Below are positions 18,546 to 27,246 of a stretch of 51,321 nucleotides of DNA, one piece after another. The position numbers and the translations under genes are program-made. Below the pieces are notes generated by a model, which did no database searches, was not told the DNA's origin, and saw nothing but the letters and a program-made list of their open reading frames with translations. Source of the stretch: Thermomicrobiales bacterium (GTDB lineage: Bacteria; Chloroflexota; Chloroflexia; Thermomicrobiales; UBA6265); contig JAMLHN010000029.1 in assembly GCA_023957115.1 (NCBI GenBank), positions 1-51,321 of the forward strand, in the 5' to 3' direction. Position 1 is the stretch's first letter. Each line of letters begins with the position of its first letter.

Positions 18546-20201
18546 GTGAGTGCCTACCGTCGTATCGCTCTCATTGGCTTCAGTGGAACCGGTAAGACCA
18601 CGACCAGCCGGATTCTCGCAGATCGTCTGGGCTGGGATGTCCTCGATCTCGATACGCTGCTGGAAGAAGAATATGGCAAGACCATTCCGGAGATCTTTGC
18701 CGAGGATGGGGAGGCGGCCTTTCGTGGTTCGGAACGCCAACAGCTCCAGCGGGCGCTGACCACCGGAAACGTCGTGATCTCGACCGGAGGCGGCGCCTCC
18801 GCCACGGACGAAGTCTGGTCTGTCGACCTGCTTGCCGGTCCGGAAACCTTGACCGTCACGCTCGACGCCGCCCCGGAGACCATTCACGCTCGGCTGACCG
18901 CCCAGCAGATTCGCGAAGGCAATGCCGTCGTGCGGCCGATGTTGGCTGGCGACGATCCAATCGGTCGGATTCGGGCGCTCAGAGAGCAACGCGTTCCGTT
19001 CTATGACCGCTCGGACGTCACCCTGCCGGTCGATCGCCGTGCCGCGATCGACGTGGCGCACGACATCCACTCCCTTCTCGAAGCGCATGCGGATCCCATC
19101 CCGGCCGTTCACCTCGAAGCCGCGTCCGGTTCGTCCTCGATTTATATTCAGCCGGGCATTCGATATCACGCGGGGACGCTCCTCCGGGAGCGATGGCCCA
19201 AGGCATCGACCGTCTGGATCGTTTCGGACGAGCACGTCGACGCCGCGCACGGCGATCAGGTATCCGGAATTCTGGAAGACGCCGGTCTGACCGTTCACCG
19301 CGCCGTCGTGGCGCCGGGGGAGACCAGCAAGGGTCTAGCCGGAGCCGGTCAGCTCTACGACCTGATGCTGGACGGACACATCGAACGGAGCGATCTCGTG
19401 CTCGCCCTTGGCGGCGGCGTCGTCGGTGACCTGGCCGGATTCGTGGCCGCAACCGTGCTCCGTGGGGTCGGGTTCGTGCAAATGCCAACCTCGCTGCTGG
19501 CGATGGTCGATTCGAGCGTCGGGGGCAAGACCGGCATCAATCATTCTGCCGGGAAGAACCTCATCGGCGCGTTCTATCAGCCTCCCCTGGTGTTGATCGA
19601 CCCCGATTTTCTGACGACCCTCCCGCCCCGCGAGCTACGGCAAGGTTGGGCCGAGGTGGTCAAGCACTCGTTCATCCAACCGTCGACGCCATCGGGTGAG
19701 ATCGCCGATCTCGAGGATTTCCTGATCCGCAATCGTCAGGCGCTGCTCGGACTTCGGCATCCGGCAACCACGTACGCTCTGCGACGCAATGTTGCCCTCA
19801 AGAGCCGCGTCGTCGAGGCAGACGAGCGAGAGAGCGGCGTGCGCGCATACCTGAATTTCGGCCATACCGCCGGGCATGCGATCGAGGCCGCCGGCTACCG
19901 CCACATGCACGGCGAAGCGGTTGCGATCGGAATGACTGCCGCCAGCCGGTTGTCCGTACTCGAAGGCCGGATCGGAGCCACCAGAGCGGATTCGATCGCC
20001 AAATTGATCGCGAGCTATGGGCTACCGGTCTCGGGCGAGTTCGAGCTCGACCGAGTCATCGAGCTCATCGGCAGTGACAAGAAACGGGTTGCCGGAAAAA
20101 CGAGCTGGGTCCTGCTCGATACGCACGGCGGCGTTTCGATTTCCCGCGATGTATCCCCCCCACATGTGCGCCAGGCAATCGAATCGGTCCGGATCCAGTA
20201 G
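18546..20201 (+). CDS. aroKB: Fused shikimate kinase and 3-dehydroquinate synthase
   Basis: Bifunctional shikimate-pathway enzyme of 551 residues from GTG 18546. Residues 1-175 are shikimate kinase: P-loop GFSGTGKTT, the DLDTLLEE shikimate-binding Asp and STGGGA. After a short linker, residues about 195-551 are dehydroquinate synthase: NAD-binding GGGVVGDLAGFVAAT, MVDSSVGGKTGINH, and zinc ligands in QGWAEVVKH, NFGHTAGHAIE and HGEAVAIGM. All key residues are intact in both halves. The order kinase-synthase is the same as in other aroKB fusions. It provides chorismate precursors and so feeds the trp operon at 27-32 kb. It is divergent from glpK. Confidence 0.97.
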   Translation: MSAYRRIALIGFSGTGKTTTSRILADRLGWDVLDLDTLLEEEYGKTIPEIFAEDGEAAFRGSERQQLQRALTTGNVVISTGGGASATDEVWSVDLLAGPETLTVTLDAAPETIHARLTAQQIREGNAVVRPMLAGDDPIGRIRALREQRVPFYDRSDVTLPVDRRAAIDVAHDIHSLLEAHADPIPAVHLEAASGSSSIYIQPGIRYHAGTLLRERWPKASTVWIVSDEHVDAAHGDQVSGILEDAGLTVHRAVVAPGETSKGLAGAGQLYDLMLDGHIERSDLVLALGGGVVGDLAGFVAATVLRGVGFVQMPTSLLAMVDSSVGGKTGINHSAGKNLIGAFYQPPLVLIDPDFLTTLPPRELRQGWAEVVKHSFIQPSTPSGEIADLEDFLIRNRQALLGLRHPATTYALRRNVALKSRVVEADERESGVRAYLNFGHTAGHAIEAAGYRHMHGEAVAIGMTAASRLSVLEGRIGATRADSIAKLIASYGLPVSGEFELDRVIELIGSDKKRVAGKTSWVLLDTHGGVSISRDVSPPHVRQAIESVRIQ

Positions 20202-20290
20202 TCGCACCAGCGATACGATCGAGGCTGCCGCGAACCAGCGAAGGGAGGCCCAGTCGTTCGAGGCGGGGAACGTTGTTCTCCCGCGCGTCG

Positions 20291-20319
20291 TTGACGATGA
20301 AAAGCACGCGCACCATAAT
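20291..20319 (+). promoter_or_regulatory. Promoter of the peptide-type ABC importer
   Basis: TTGACG (20291-20296, 5 of 6), a 17-bp spacer and CATAAT (20314-20319, 5 of 6) lie in the 278-bp gap after aroKB. This gives a leader of about 150 nt before the binding-protein start at 20480. Confidence 0.5.
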
Positions 20320-20479
20320 GTTGCTGACTCGTCGATCGCGCCATTTCGTACCCACTGTGGTTCCCGGAGACAGCACGTCGCCTGTCCATCCGCTGGCCAC
20401 CGTCGAATCGGCGCCCCTTCACGAGCGCAGGACGCCGGAAATCCGTTCCGGCGCCACGTAACGAACGAGGTGAACGCGC

Positions 20480-22243
20480 ATGTCTGGAACCCGGATTACC
20501 GATCTCGTCGCAAATCTTCACAGCAACGAGCTGACCCGCCGCGATTTGATGGTCAAGGCTGGTGTCGCCGGAATGTCGGCCAGCGCGCTTTCGATGCTGC
20601 TGACCGGGCGCGCAATTGCCGCTCCGGGAGCCTCGACGCCGCGCTATCTCGTCAGCAAGATCGACGCCACGACCCTTGTTGTCACCGATGCCTTGTCGGG
20701 CGCCTACTGGCTGGGTCTCGATCCGGCTTGGTACTACGAGATCAATCCGACCATGGCCATGTTCGCGATCTACGATCAGCTCTACGCGGGCCAGGACGGT
20801 TCCAATCCAACCGATATCCAGCCACTCCTCGCCGACGGTATGCCGGAGCTCAGCGAGGATCTGCTCACCGCGACGATCAAGCTGAAGCAGGGGATCACGT
20901 TTCAAAACACCGGTAACGAGATGACCGCCGATGATGTGATCTTCTCGTATAACCGGCTAGCCGCAACGTATGCACAATCGTCGTTCCTGGCCACCGACTA
21001 CTGGACCGATATCCAGAAGGTCGATGACTACACCATTGCCATCACCCTTCCCGCGCCGAACGCCGGTCTCGCGGCGGTGCTGGCGTCTATTCCACTTTCC
21101 ATTACCGACAGCAAGCAGGTCATGGAATTCGGCGGGACGACCGACCGGCCAGAATTCACCGACGATGCGACCGATGACGAGCGGGCAAGCAATGAGAGCA
21201 TCCTGGCCAACAGGGATGCCCAGAACCTGATCAACAGCACCTCGGTCGGCACCGGTCCCTTCAAGGTCGATCAGTGGGATACCAATAGCTCGGTCATATT
21301 GGTCGCGAATCCGGACTACTGGGGTGAAGCGCCGCAGATCGAACAGATCATCTTCACCAACATCATCGATGCGAACGCGCAATTGCAGGCCGTGGAAACC
21401 GGCGATGCCGATATCGCGTACTCGCTCAATCCCGACAGCGTCGCGGCGGTCGAATCCAATCCGGATCTGCAAATCATCTCCGAATCGTCACTCTCCATCC
21501 AGTATCTGGCGATGAACCTCAATGAGGAATTCGGTGGCCCGATGGCCAACCAGCTCTGCCGCCAGGCCTTCGCCTACGCCATCGACTACGACTCGATCAT
21601 CAACGACATTCTCGTGGGTGGCGCGGTTCGCCCGGCGTTGCCGATCCCGCTGCCGCTCTCGGGGTCCGAAGCAATGCTGGAAAAAGCGTACACGCTCGAT
21701 CTGGCAAGGGCGCAGGAGCTCTGGGATGAGTCTGGGGTGGGCGATCAGGAGATCGAGATCACCTATGACTCGGATTCCCCGGGCGAGGGTGGCGTGAATC
21801 TGGAAACGCTCGCAACCGCGATCAAAGCCAATCTCGAAGCCATCAACGGCGTCACGATCAGGCTGAGCCCAATGCCGGGGAACGACCGAGTCGGACAGTA
21901 TCGCGCGGGCGAGTTCCAGGCGACGATTTCGCCCTGGTCGCCCGACTATCCGGATGTCGATACCTACGCCACCCCATTCTTCCAGACGGGGACGGCGGCT
22001 GCTGCGCGGGTGAGTTTCTCGAATCCAGAGGTGGACGACCTGCTGAAGCAGGGGCTCGCGGAAACAGATCCTGCCGCACGCGATGCGATCTATCTGCAGA
22101 TTCAGGAGCTCGTCTTGCCCGATGTTCCGTACATCGTCCTGTACCAGCCGGTCTATCGCAAACCGGCCAACGCAACGGTCGCAGGAGTGACGGTTCATCC
22201 CATCTATATGATGAACCTGCGCGGAGCCAGCAAGACCGAATAG
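20480..22243 (+). CDS. ABC transporter substrate-binding protein, family 5 (peptide/nickel type)
   Basis: Extracellular binding protein of 587 residues for oligopeptides or similar compounds. The N-terminus has a twin-arginine-like signal (ELTRRDLMVKAGVAGMSASAL), as in many Tat-exported binding proteins of this lineage. The body shows the family 5 pattern: GVTF-type segment KQGITFQNTGNEMTADDVIFS, the GTGPFKVDQWD motif, NPDYWG and a C-terminal LVLPDVPYIVLYQPV. GAGGTGA (20466-20472) precedes the ATG. Two permeases follow after a terminator hairpin. Specificity is not predictable; family 5 proteins bind peptides, nickel, glutathione or oligosaccharides. Confidence 0.93.
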   Translation: MSGTRITDLVANLHSNELTRRDLMVKAGVAGMSASALSMLLTGRAIAAPGASTPRYLVSKIDATTLVVTDALSGAYWLGLDPAWYYEINPTMAMFAIYDQLYAGQDGSNPTDIQPLLADGMPELSEDLLTATIKLKQGITFQNTGNEMTADDVIFSYNRLAATYAQSSFLATDYWTDIQKVDDYTIAITLPAPNAGLAAVLASIPLSITDSKQVMEFGGTTDRPEFTDDATDDERASNESILANRDAQNLINSTSVGTGPFKVDQWDTNSSVILVANPDYWGEAPQIEQIIFTNIIDANAQLQAVETGDADIAYSLNPDSVAAVESNPDLQIISESSLSIQYLAMNLNEEFGGPMANQLCRQAFAYAIDYDSIINDILVGGAVRPALPIPLPLSGSEAMLEKAYTLDLARAQELWDESGVGDQEIEITYDSDSPGEGGVNLETLATAIKANLEAINGVTIRLSPMPGNDRVGQYRAGEFQATISPWSPDYPDVDTYATPFFQTGTAAAARVSFSNPEVDDLLKQGLAETDPAARDAIYLQIQELVLPDVPYIVLYQPVYRKPANATVAGVTVHPIYMMNLRGASKTE

Positions 22244-22281
22244 GACGCGTTGCGGTGCGTGCTCGCATGAAACGATAAGCA

Positions 22282-22318
22282 AGAGACGGGCAGCGCTCGG
22301 TGTTGCCCGTCTCTTTTT
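22282..22318 (+). terminator. Intrinsic terminator between binding-protein and permease genes
   Basis: A perfect 11-bp stem (22282-22292 with 22304-22314) with an 11-nt loop is followed by TTTTT (22314-22318). It sits inside the operon, so partial readthrough would give excess binding protein over permease, as in many importers. Confidence 0.8.
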
Positions 22319-22348
22319 GACGGACACGAGCGGGAGGGGATTCCGTGC

Positions 22349-23368
22349 ATGGGTCTCTGGAGATACATCATCGTACGGTTCCTGCAGGCGCTGGTCGTGC
22401 TGTTCTTCGTCAGCATCGCAACGTTCCTGCTCATGCACGCCGTCCCTGGAGATCCTGTTAATTCGATCATTGGCGAGCGACAGGCCGAACGGCCCGAGGT
22501 TCGGGCCGCCATCGAAAGTCAGTACGGGCTCGACAAGCCACTCCCCGTGCAGTATGCGTATTACGTCAAGAACCTGCTGCGCGGTGACATGGGAACGACC
22601 ATCACCGATCGCAAGAATGTCCTGGACGAATTGCGGCTCGTGGTTCCGGCAACCATGGAGCTCGCGTTCGCCGCGATGCTTTTCGCGATCTCGGTCGGTG
22701 TTCCGCTCGGGATCATCGCGGCGGTCAAGCAAGGAAAATGGCCGGATCACGTCGCCCGGTTCGTTTCCCTGCTCGGCACCTCGATGCCAGTGTTCTGGCT
22801 CGGGCTCCTGCTCGCCTATCTCGTTACGTACAAATTCCAGATTCTGCCCAGATCCGGGCAGCTCGACGTCGGGATGCGCCGTCCCCCACAGGTGACCGGA
22901 TTCATCTCGATCGATGCCCTGCTTGCCGGCGACTTCGATACCTTCCAGAGTCTGATCCGGCACATCATCCTGCCGGCAATCGTCCTCGGATCGTTCGCAA
23001 TGGGCATCATCTCGCGTATGCTCCGGTCTTCGCTGGTTGCCGCGCTGAATGACGACTACGTTCGTACCGCTCGCGCCAAAGGGGTCAGCGAGTATCGGGT
23101 CGTACGCGCACATGCGCTCCGCAACGCGCTGATCCCCACCGTCACCGTTATTGGATTGACCTTCGCGAGCCTGCTGGCGGGCGCCGTGCTCACCGAAACG
23201 ATCTTCTCTTGGCCCGGACTCGGACAGTTCGCGGTCCGGATGGCGTTGAAGCTGGATTATCCGGGGCTGATCGGGGTTACGCTGATTGTGGCGGTGGTCT
23301 ACACCCTCGTCAACTTCTTCGTCGACGTGCTCTACGGCATCCTCGATCCTCGGATCCGGGTTGGCTGA
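22349..23368 (+). CDS. Peptide-type ABC transporter permease (DppB type)
   Basis: Inner-membrane permease of 339 residues. It starts with the typical MGLWRYIIVRFLQALVVLFF first helix and the periplasmic HAVPGDP motif. The later core has about five helices and the cytoplasmic EAA-type loop around YVRTARAKGVSEYRVVRAHALRNAL with the following IPTVTV. It pairs with the DppC-type protein encoded next; their reading frames nearly touch. No ATPase (DppD/DppF) is encoded after the pair. The importer therefore depends on ATPases elsewhere, or the operon has lost them. Confidence 0.94.
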   Translation: MGLWRYIIVRFLQALVVLFFVSIATFLLMHAVPGDPVNSIIGERQAERPEVRAAIESQYGLDKPLPVQYAYYVKNLLRGDMGTTITDRKNVLDELRLVVPATMELAFAAMLFAISVGVPLGIIAAVKQGKWPDHVARFVSLLGTSMPVFWLGLLLAYLVTYKFQILPRSGQLDVGMRRPPQVTGFISIDALLAGDFDTFQSLIRHIILPAIVLGSFAMGIISRMLRSSLVAALNDDYVRTARAKGVSEYRVVRAHALRNALIPTVTVIGLTFASLLAGAVLTETIFSWPGLGQFAVRMALKLDYPGLIGVTLIVAVVYTLVNFFVDVLYGILDPRIRVG

Positions 23369-23378
23369 GGAGAGCGCT

Positions 23379-24287
23379 ATGTCCTCGATAACATCCTCGA
23401 TCGCAAGCACCACAATCGCCGAGCTGGGAGCAATGCCCAAACGCCGCTCGCAGCTCGGTATGGTGCTTCGGTCGCTCCGGCAGCAACCGGTCGCCCTGGC
23501 TGGCTTGGCAATCGTGCTGGGCTGGCTGCTGCTCGCGTTGCTCGCTCCGATCCTGCCCCTGGAGGATCCGAACTTCGTCCAGCTCAACCGCAAGCTGCAG
23601 GCTCCCTCATGGGCCCATCCCTTCGGAACCGACGATGTCGGCCGCGATCTGGTCAGCCGGGTGATCTATGCGTCACGCGTTTCCGTCCCAGCCGGCATCT
23701 TCGTCGTGGCGATCACCATGGTCATCGGCTGCACCGTCGGGGCGATTGCCGGGTTCGCCGGCGGTTGGCTCGATACCATCATCATGCGCATCTGCGACGC
23801 GGTGCTCTCGTTCCCGTCGATCATCCTCGCCATGGCCATCGCGGCTGCTCGGGGCGGTCCCGGCCTCTCGAATGCGATGATCGCGGTCATTCTCGTCCTC
23901 TGGCCGGAGTACGCCCGGTTGATGCGCGGGCAAGTCTTGATGCTGAAGGAGAACGAGTTCGTGACCGCCGCCAAATCGATTGGCGTGTCCGACCGCCGGG
24001 TACTCCTCCGTCATATCCTGCCCAGTACTGACGCGCCCATCGTCGTCAAAGCGACACTCGATGTCGGCGCGGCCATCGTCCTCACCGCCGGCTTGAGCTT
24101 CATCGGCATCGGCGCCGTGCCTCCCACCGCCGAATGGGGCGCAATGGTGAACCAGGGTCAAGGTCGGTCTCCAATACTGGTGGTATTCGACCTTCCCGGG
24201 TCTGGCGATTCTGACCGTCGTGATGGGGCCAATTTCTTTGGCGACGGTCTCCGCGACGCGCTCGACCCACGGCGACGCCGCCGGTGA
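23379..24287 (+). CDS. Peptide-type ABC transporter permease (DppC type), internally frameshifted
   Basis: Second permease, 302 residues. ATG 23379 has GAGGAG six bases upstream, overlapping the dppB-type stop. Typical features are WAHPFGTDDVGRDLVSRVIY near residue 70, the EAA loop FVTAAKSIGVSDRRVLLRHILP and GLSFIGIGAVPPTAEWGAM. Residues about 263-283 are nonsense in this frame, whereas the +1 frame there reads QYWWYSTFPGLAILTVVMG, the expected last helix. The frame returns for ANFFGDGLRDALDPR. An extra G near 24166 and a missing G in the run 24225-24228 would explain this. The gene is therefore either intact with two base-call errors, or damaged in its last helix. Confidence 0.88.
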   Translation: MSSITSSIASTTIAELGAMPKRRSQLGMVLRSLRQQPVALAGLAIVLGWLLLALLAPILPLEDPNFVQLNRKLQAPSWAHPFGTDDVGRDLVSRVIYASRVSVPAGIFVVAITMVIGCTVGAIAGFAGGWLDTIIMRICDAVLSFPSIILAMAIAAARGGPGLSNAMIAVILVLWPEYARLMRGQVLMLKENEFVTAAKSIGVSDRRVLLRHILPSTDAPIVVKATLDVGAAIVLTAGLSFIGIGAVPPTAEWGAMVNQGQGRSPILVVFDLPGSGDSDRRDGANFFGDGLRDALDPRRRRR

Positions 24288-24769
24288 CCCAGCCATCCAC
24301 CGTCCGCGTCGAGCGGTTTATCGCCCAGCATCAGCTCGATGCCGAAGTGATCTCCACCCCGGACGGCGTACCGACGGTCGAGCTCGCGGCCACTGCGCTC
24401 GGAGTCGAACCCGATCAGATCATCAAGACCCTCGTGTTCGTCGGCCCCGCGGACGAGCTCGTCATCGCAATTGCCTGCGGCACCGGACGGGTCGACCGCA
24501 AAAAGCTCGCCGCCCTGGCCGCCCTGCCCAAGCTCTCCCTCGCCTCGGCCGATCGCGTTCTTTCCGCAACCGGCTATCCCGCCGGCGGCGTCGCCCCAAT
24601 CGATCTCCCAGCCTCGGCGCGTGTCTTCGTCGATGAACAGGTCGCCCAGCGCCCGGAGCTCTACGGCGGCGCCGGAACCGACCTCCACATGGTCCGCCTC
24701 CAATCCGCGGACATCATCCGCCTCAACCACGCCACCATCGCCCCCCTCCTCCAATCAGTCGACCCATAG
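24284..24769 (+). CDS. YbaK/EbsC-type aminoacyl-tRNA deacylase
   Basis: Single-domain trans-editing protein of 161 residues that probably hydrolyses mischarged aminoacyl-tRNA (YbaK clears Cys-tRNA-Pro; relatives clear Ala-tRNA-Pro). The fold signature includes ALGVEPDQIIKTLVF with the conserved catalytic-site Lys, RVDRKKLAAL and the ATGYPAGGVAPIDL loop. The GTG start overlaps the stop of the preceding permease gene by 4 nt (GTGA), so translation is coupled even though the functions look unrelated. Substrate tRNA not determinable from sequence alone. Confidence 0.9.
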   Translation: MTQPSTVRVERFIAQHQLDAEVISTPDGVPTVELAATALGVEPDQIIKTLVFVGPADELVIAIACGTGRVDRKKLAALAALPKLSLASADRVLSATGYPAGGVAPIDLPASARVFVDEQVAQRPELYGGAGTDLHMVRLQSADIIRLNHATIAPLLQSVDP

Positions 24770-24916
24770 CGGCAAATTCCTCGCCATCCGCCCCAAGCGC
24801 CTTGATTTCTTCTCAGGACTCAGGACCCAAAACTCAGCACCTCCCCCGATGAGCCATACTTACCGGCTGATCGATGTGCGGCCGATAGCGCCTGCCTGGA
24901 CGGAGAATTCGCCAAC

Positions 24917-26026
24917 GTGACCACCAAGCTCGTGATCATCGGCCTGCCCACTGCCGGTAAGTCGACGGTCTTCAACGCCTTGTCTCGCTCGACCGCCGAA
25001 ACCGGAACCTTCGGTGGTGACGACGAGCCCAACCTTGCGACCGTCAAGGTCCCCGACGCCCGGCTCGATCGCTTGACCGAGATGTTTCAACCGCAACGTC
25101 GCATTCCCGCAGACGTCCAGTATCTCGACGTCCGGGGCATCGACAAAGGCGTCTCCGAGCAGGGGATGAGCGGTCAGCTTCTCGGTCATCTCAGCCAGGG
25201 TGATGCGCTGGTACAGGTCGTACGCGCGTTCGAGGATGATTCAACTCCGCATCCGGAAGGCTCGGTCGACCCAGCCCGAGACATCGAAACGATGAATCTC
25301 GAGCTCCTCTTTTCCGATCTCTCTGTCGTCGACAAACGGCTGCAGCGGGTCATCCAGCAGCTTCCCAAGATGAAGGGAGCAGAACGCGAAGCCTACGAGC
25401 GCGAGCAGAAGCTGATGGAGCGGCTGAAAGAAGCGCTCGAAGCCGACACGCCCCTGCGCGAAATCGTCGATGATCTCGACGAAGAAGACCGCAAGACCCT
25501 GCGCGGGTTCGGCCTCCTCACCATCAAGCCGATGCTGATCCTCGTCAACCTCGGTGAATCCCAACTCGGAGACGCGGGCGATGCGCTGATCGCCAAGCTA
25601 CGCGAGCAATTCGCTACTCCGGGCGTCGCGGTCGACGGCCTGGCCGGCAAAATCGAAATGGAGATCGGCCAGCTCGATCCAGACGACGCGGCCATCTTCA
25701 TGGAAGATCTCGGAATCGCGGAATCGAGCCGTGACCGGATCATCCGGGTCTCGTTCGATCTCCTCGGGCTGATGCCCTTCTTCACGGTCGGACCGGACGA
25801 GTGCCGGGCATGGACCATTCGCCGCGGCACCCCTGCCGTCGAAGCTGCCGGAGTCATCCACTCCGATATTCAACGCGGATTCATCCGGGCAGAAATCGTC
25901 TCCTATGACGATCTGATCGAAGCCGGCAGTCTCGCCGAAACGAAGAAACGCGGCACCTTCCGCCGCGAAGGCAAAACCTACCCCGTCGCGGATGGCGACA
26001 TCATCAATTTCCTGTTCAATGTGTAG
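24917..26026 (+). CDS. ychF: Obg-like ATPase/GTPase YchF
   Basis: Ribosome-associated P-loop NTPase of 369 residues, starting at GTG 24917. It has the P-loop GLPTAGKSTVFNAL at the N-terminus, the ATVKVPDARLDRL segment and RAFED characteristic of YchF. A coiled-coil insert (about residues 140-190) precedes the G4-like VNLGE, where canonical Obg proteins have NKxD. The C-terminal TGS domain contains AWTIRRGTPAVEAAGVIHSDIQRGF and ends GDIINFLFNV. The G3 region reads YLDVRGIDKG, less conserved than usual. YchF hydrolyses ATP and binds the 70S ribosome. Confidence 0.94.
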   Translation: MTTKLVIIGLPTAGKSTVFNALSRSTAETGTFGGDDEPNLATVKVPDARLDRLTEMFQPQRRIPADVQYLDVRGIDKGVSEQGMSGQLLGHLSQGDALVQVVRAFEDDSTPHPEGSVDPARDIETMNLELLFSDLSVVDKRLQRVIQQLPKMKGAEREAYEREQKLMERLKEALEADTPLREIVDDLDEEDRKTLRGFGLLTIKPMLILVNLGESQLGDAGDALIAKLREQFATPGVAVDGLAGKIEMEIGQLDPDDAAIFMEDLGIAESSRDRIIRVSFDLLGLMPFFTVGPDECRAWTIRRGTPAVEAAGVIHSDIQRGFIRAEIVSYDDLIEAGSLAETKKRGTFRREGKTYPVADGDIINFLFNV

Positions 26027-26115
26027 GTACGATCGACTCGCACACGGCCAACCACGGTAGCGTCTCCATTCATGGCGACGCTCTCTTCCCAAGGTAGATT
26101 CTGAAAGAGGACGAA

Positions 26116-26880
26116 TTGGAAAACCCAGAGGAACTCGACGACTTCATCACCATCGACCTCCAACCCCGCCAGGCGGTGATCGATCGGCTTTCGATCCTGC
26201 ACGCCTTCGTCGAGCGTTCCATGCTAGAAGCCGTCACCGAAGTCGACGGTGGTACGAGTGAGATCGAGGAACGACGATTCGATCTCCTGGCCGAGCTGCT
26301 GAGCTCGCATGCCGCCGACTCGCTCATCCCGGAAGAGCTCGAGATCATGCAGATGCCAATTGGCCAGATTCCTGATGATCAGCAGGCGTCAGTCATTCTG
26401 TCGGCAGAAGCATTCGGGATTCTTGGAAAGGCGTGCGGGCTGATTCGCGAGCTGCCACTCCCGCCGAATCCGGTCGGATCGAGTGAAGAGCTCCTGGAGT
26501 CGATTCTTGCCATGACGCCGGAAGAGATCGCCGAGCACGTCCAGCTGCCAGCGGAAGAAGAAGCGGCAACCATGCTCGAAGTCGCCGAGGTAATCCACTG
26601 GCGAGCTGACGTCGAATTCGGGGCTCGTCTCGATGGTGGCCAGCTAACCGAAGACGAAAAGGAATCGATCCTGGCAGTCGGCGCGGAAGCAGAACGCTCC
26701 GGCCTGGCCACCACCTATCCCAGCGGTGACCTCCGGATCGGCAACAAGCCAATCCGCAAATGGACCGATGACGAAGTCGAAACCTTCTACATCGTTTCGC
26801 TCCAGCAACGCATCGCCCTGGAATGGCTCTGCACCGCCGGTCAAACCTGGACCATCCTCACCGAGGAAGACGACGACTGA
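26116..26880 (+). CDS. DUF4272-like protein
   Basis: Soluble acidic protein of 254 residues, from TTG 26116 with AAAGAGGA just upstream. The order of segments fits DUF4272: an N-terminal RLSILHAFVERSMLE helix, the central QQASVILSAEAFGILGKACG followed by LIRELPLPP, a charged middle, and the C-terminal RIALEWLCTAG. Function unknown; related proteins are often encoded alone or near toxin-immunity genes, which I do not see here. It is followed by a 339-bp repeat-filled gap. The assignment is from pattern memory and would need a profile search. Confidence 0.6.
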   Translation: MENPEELDDFITIDLQPRQAVIDRLSILHAFVERSMLEAVTEVDGGTSEIEERRFDLLAELLSSHAADSLIPEELEIMQMPIGQIPDDQQASVILSAEAFGILGKACGLIRELPLPPNPVGSSEELLESILAMTPEEIAEHVQLPAEEEAATMLEVAEVIHWRADVEFGARLDGGQLTEDEKESILAVGAEAERSGLATTYPSGDLRIGNKPIRKWTDDEVETFYIVSLQQRIALEWLCTAGQTWTILTEEDDD

Positions 26881-26881
26881 C

Positions 26882-27076
26882 ACGGAATCCGGATGACTAC
26901 GCAGGGATAGTCGAAGGACGTGCCAATAGGCGCTGACAACCAGCGCTGGATAGTCATGGGGGATCACGTCGTTCATGAACGTATGCACTGAAGGAGTGTT
27001 AGCCCAGCGTTTCAACGTTGGGAATGCGGCGAATCGACGCCATGCTCTCCCGGAGCGTTCAGACGGATTCCGTATG
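26882..27076. repeat. MITE-like element, diverged copy
   Basis: The left end ACGGAATCCGGATGACTAC and the right end (27059-27075, containing ACGGATTCCGTAT) are imperfect inverted repeats. The left end aligns over about 29 nt, with few mismatches, to the reverse complement of the right end of the element at 49329-49487. No coding frame lies inside. It shares the 26881-27219 gap with two copies of a hairpin repeat; I see no gene in this gap. Confidence 0.55.
26981..27026 (+). repeat. Hairpin repeat, copy 1
   Basis: A direct repeat of 27198-27246: GTATG, then AAGGAGTNTTAGCCCAG, then a small stem-loop centred on GTTTCAAC. Compared with copy 2, one base pair in the stem has flipped from C-G to G-C, so the hairpin is conserved rather than the sequence. 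Confidence 0.7.
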
Positions 27077-27197
27077 ACACGCTCGTCGTCCCGAATGAAA
27101 TATCACGACACGCACGCAAAGGGATATTGGAGCGACGTGCAAGAAAGTCCGGACTATGAACGCGAGACGTTCAGGATCAACAATGCCGTGTTGTCAG

Positions 27198-27246
27198 GTA
27201 TGTACGCACCAAAGGAGTCTTAGCCCAGGGTTTCAACCTTGGGAAT
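27198..27246 (+). repeat. Hairpin repeat, copy 2 (overlaps 3' end of trpF)
   Basis: Second copy of the hairpin repeat. On the minus strand its last 27 bp encode the final residues of TrpF (IPKVETLG) and the TAA stop. A related 5' portion (GTACCCACTGAAGGGGTCTTA) occurs at 49311-49331. Confidence 0.7.

Noticed and set aside
21488..23593. Minus-strand open frame of 701 codons
   Set aside because: It runs antisense to three well-supported transporter genes; its His/Arg/Asp-rich translation matches no family and is typical of the complementary frame in G+C-rich DNA.
26882..27246. Possible CRISPR array from the repeated blocks
   Set aside because: Only two direct copies about 170 bp apart, with stem-loop and terminal inverted repeats and no regular spacers or cas genes.
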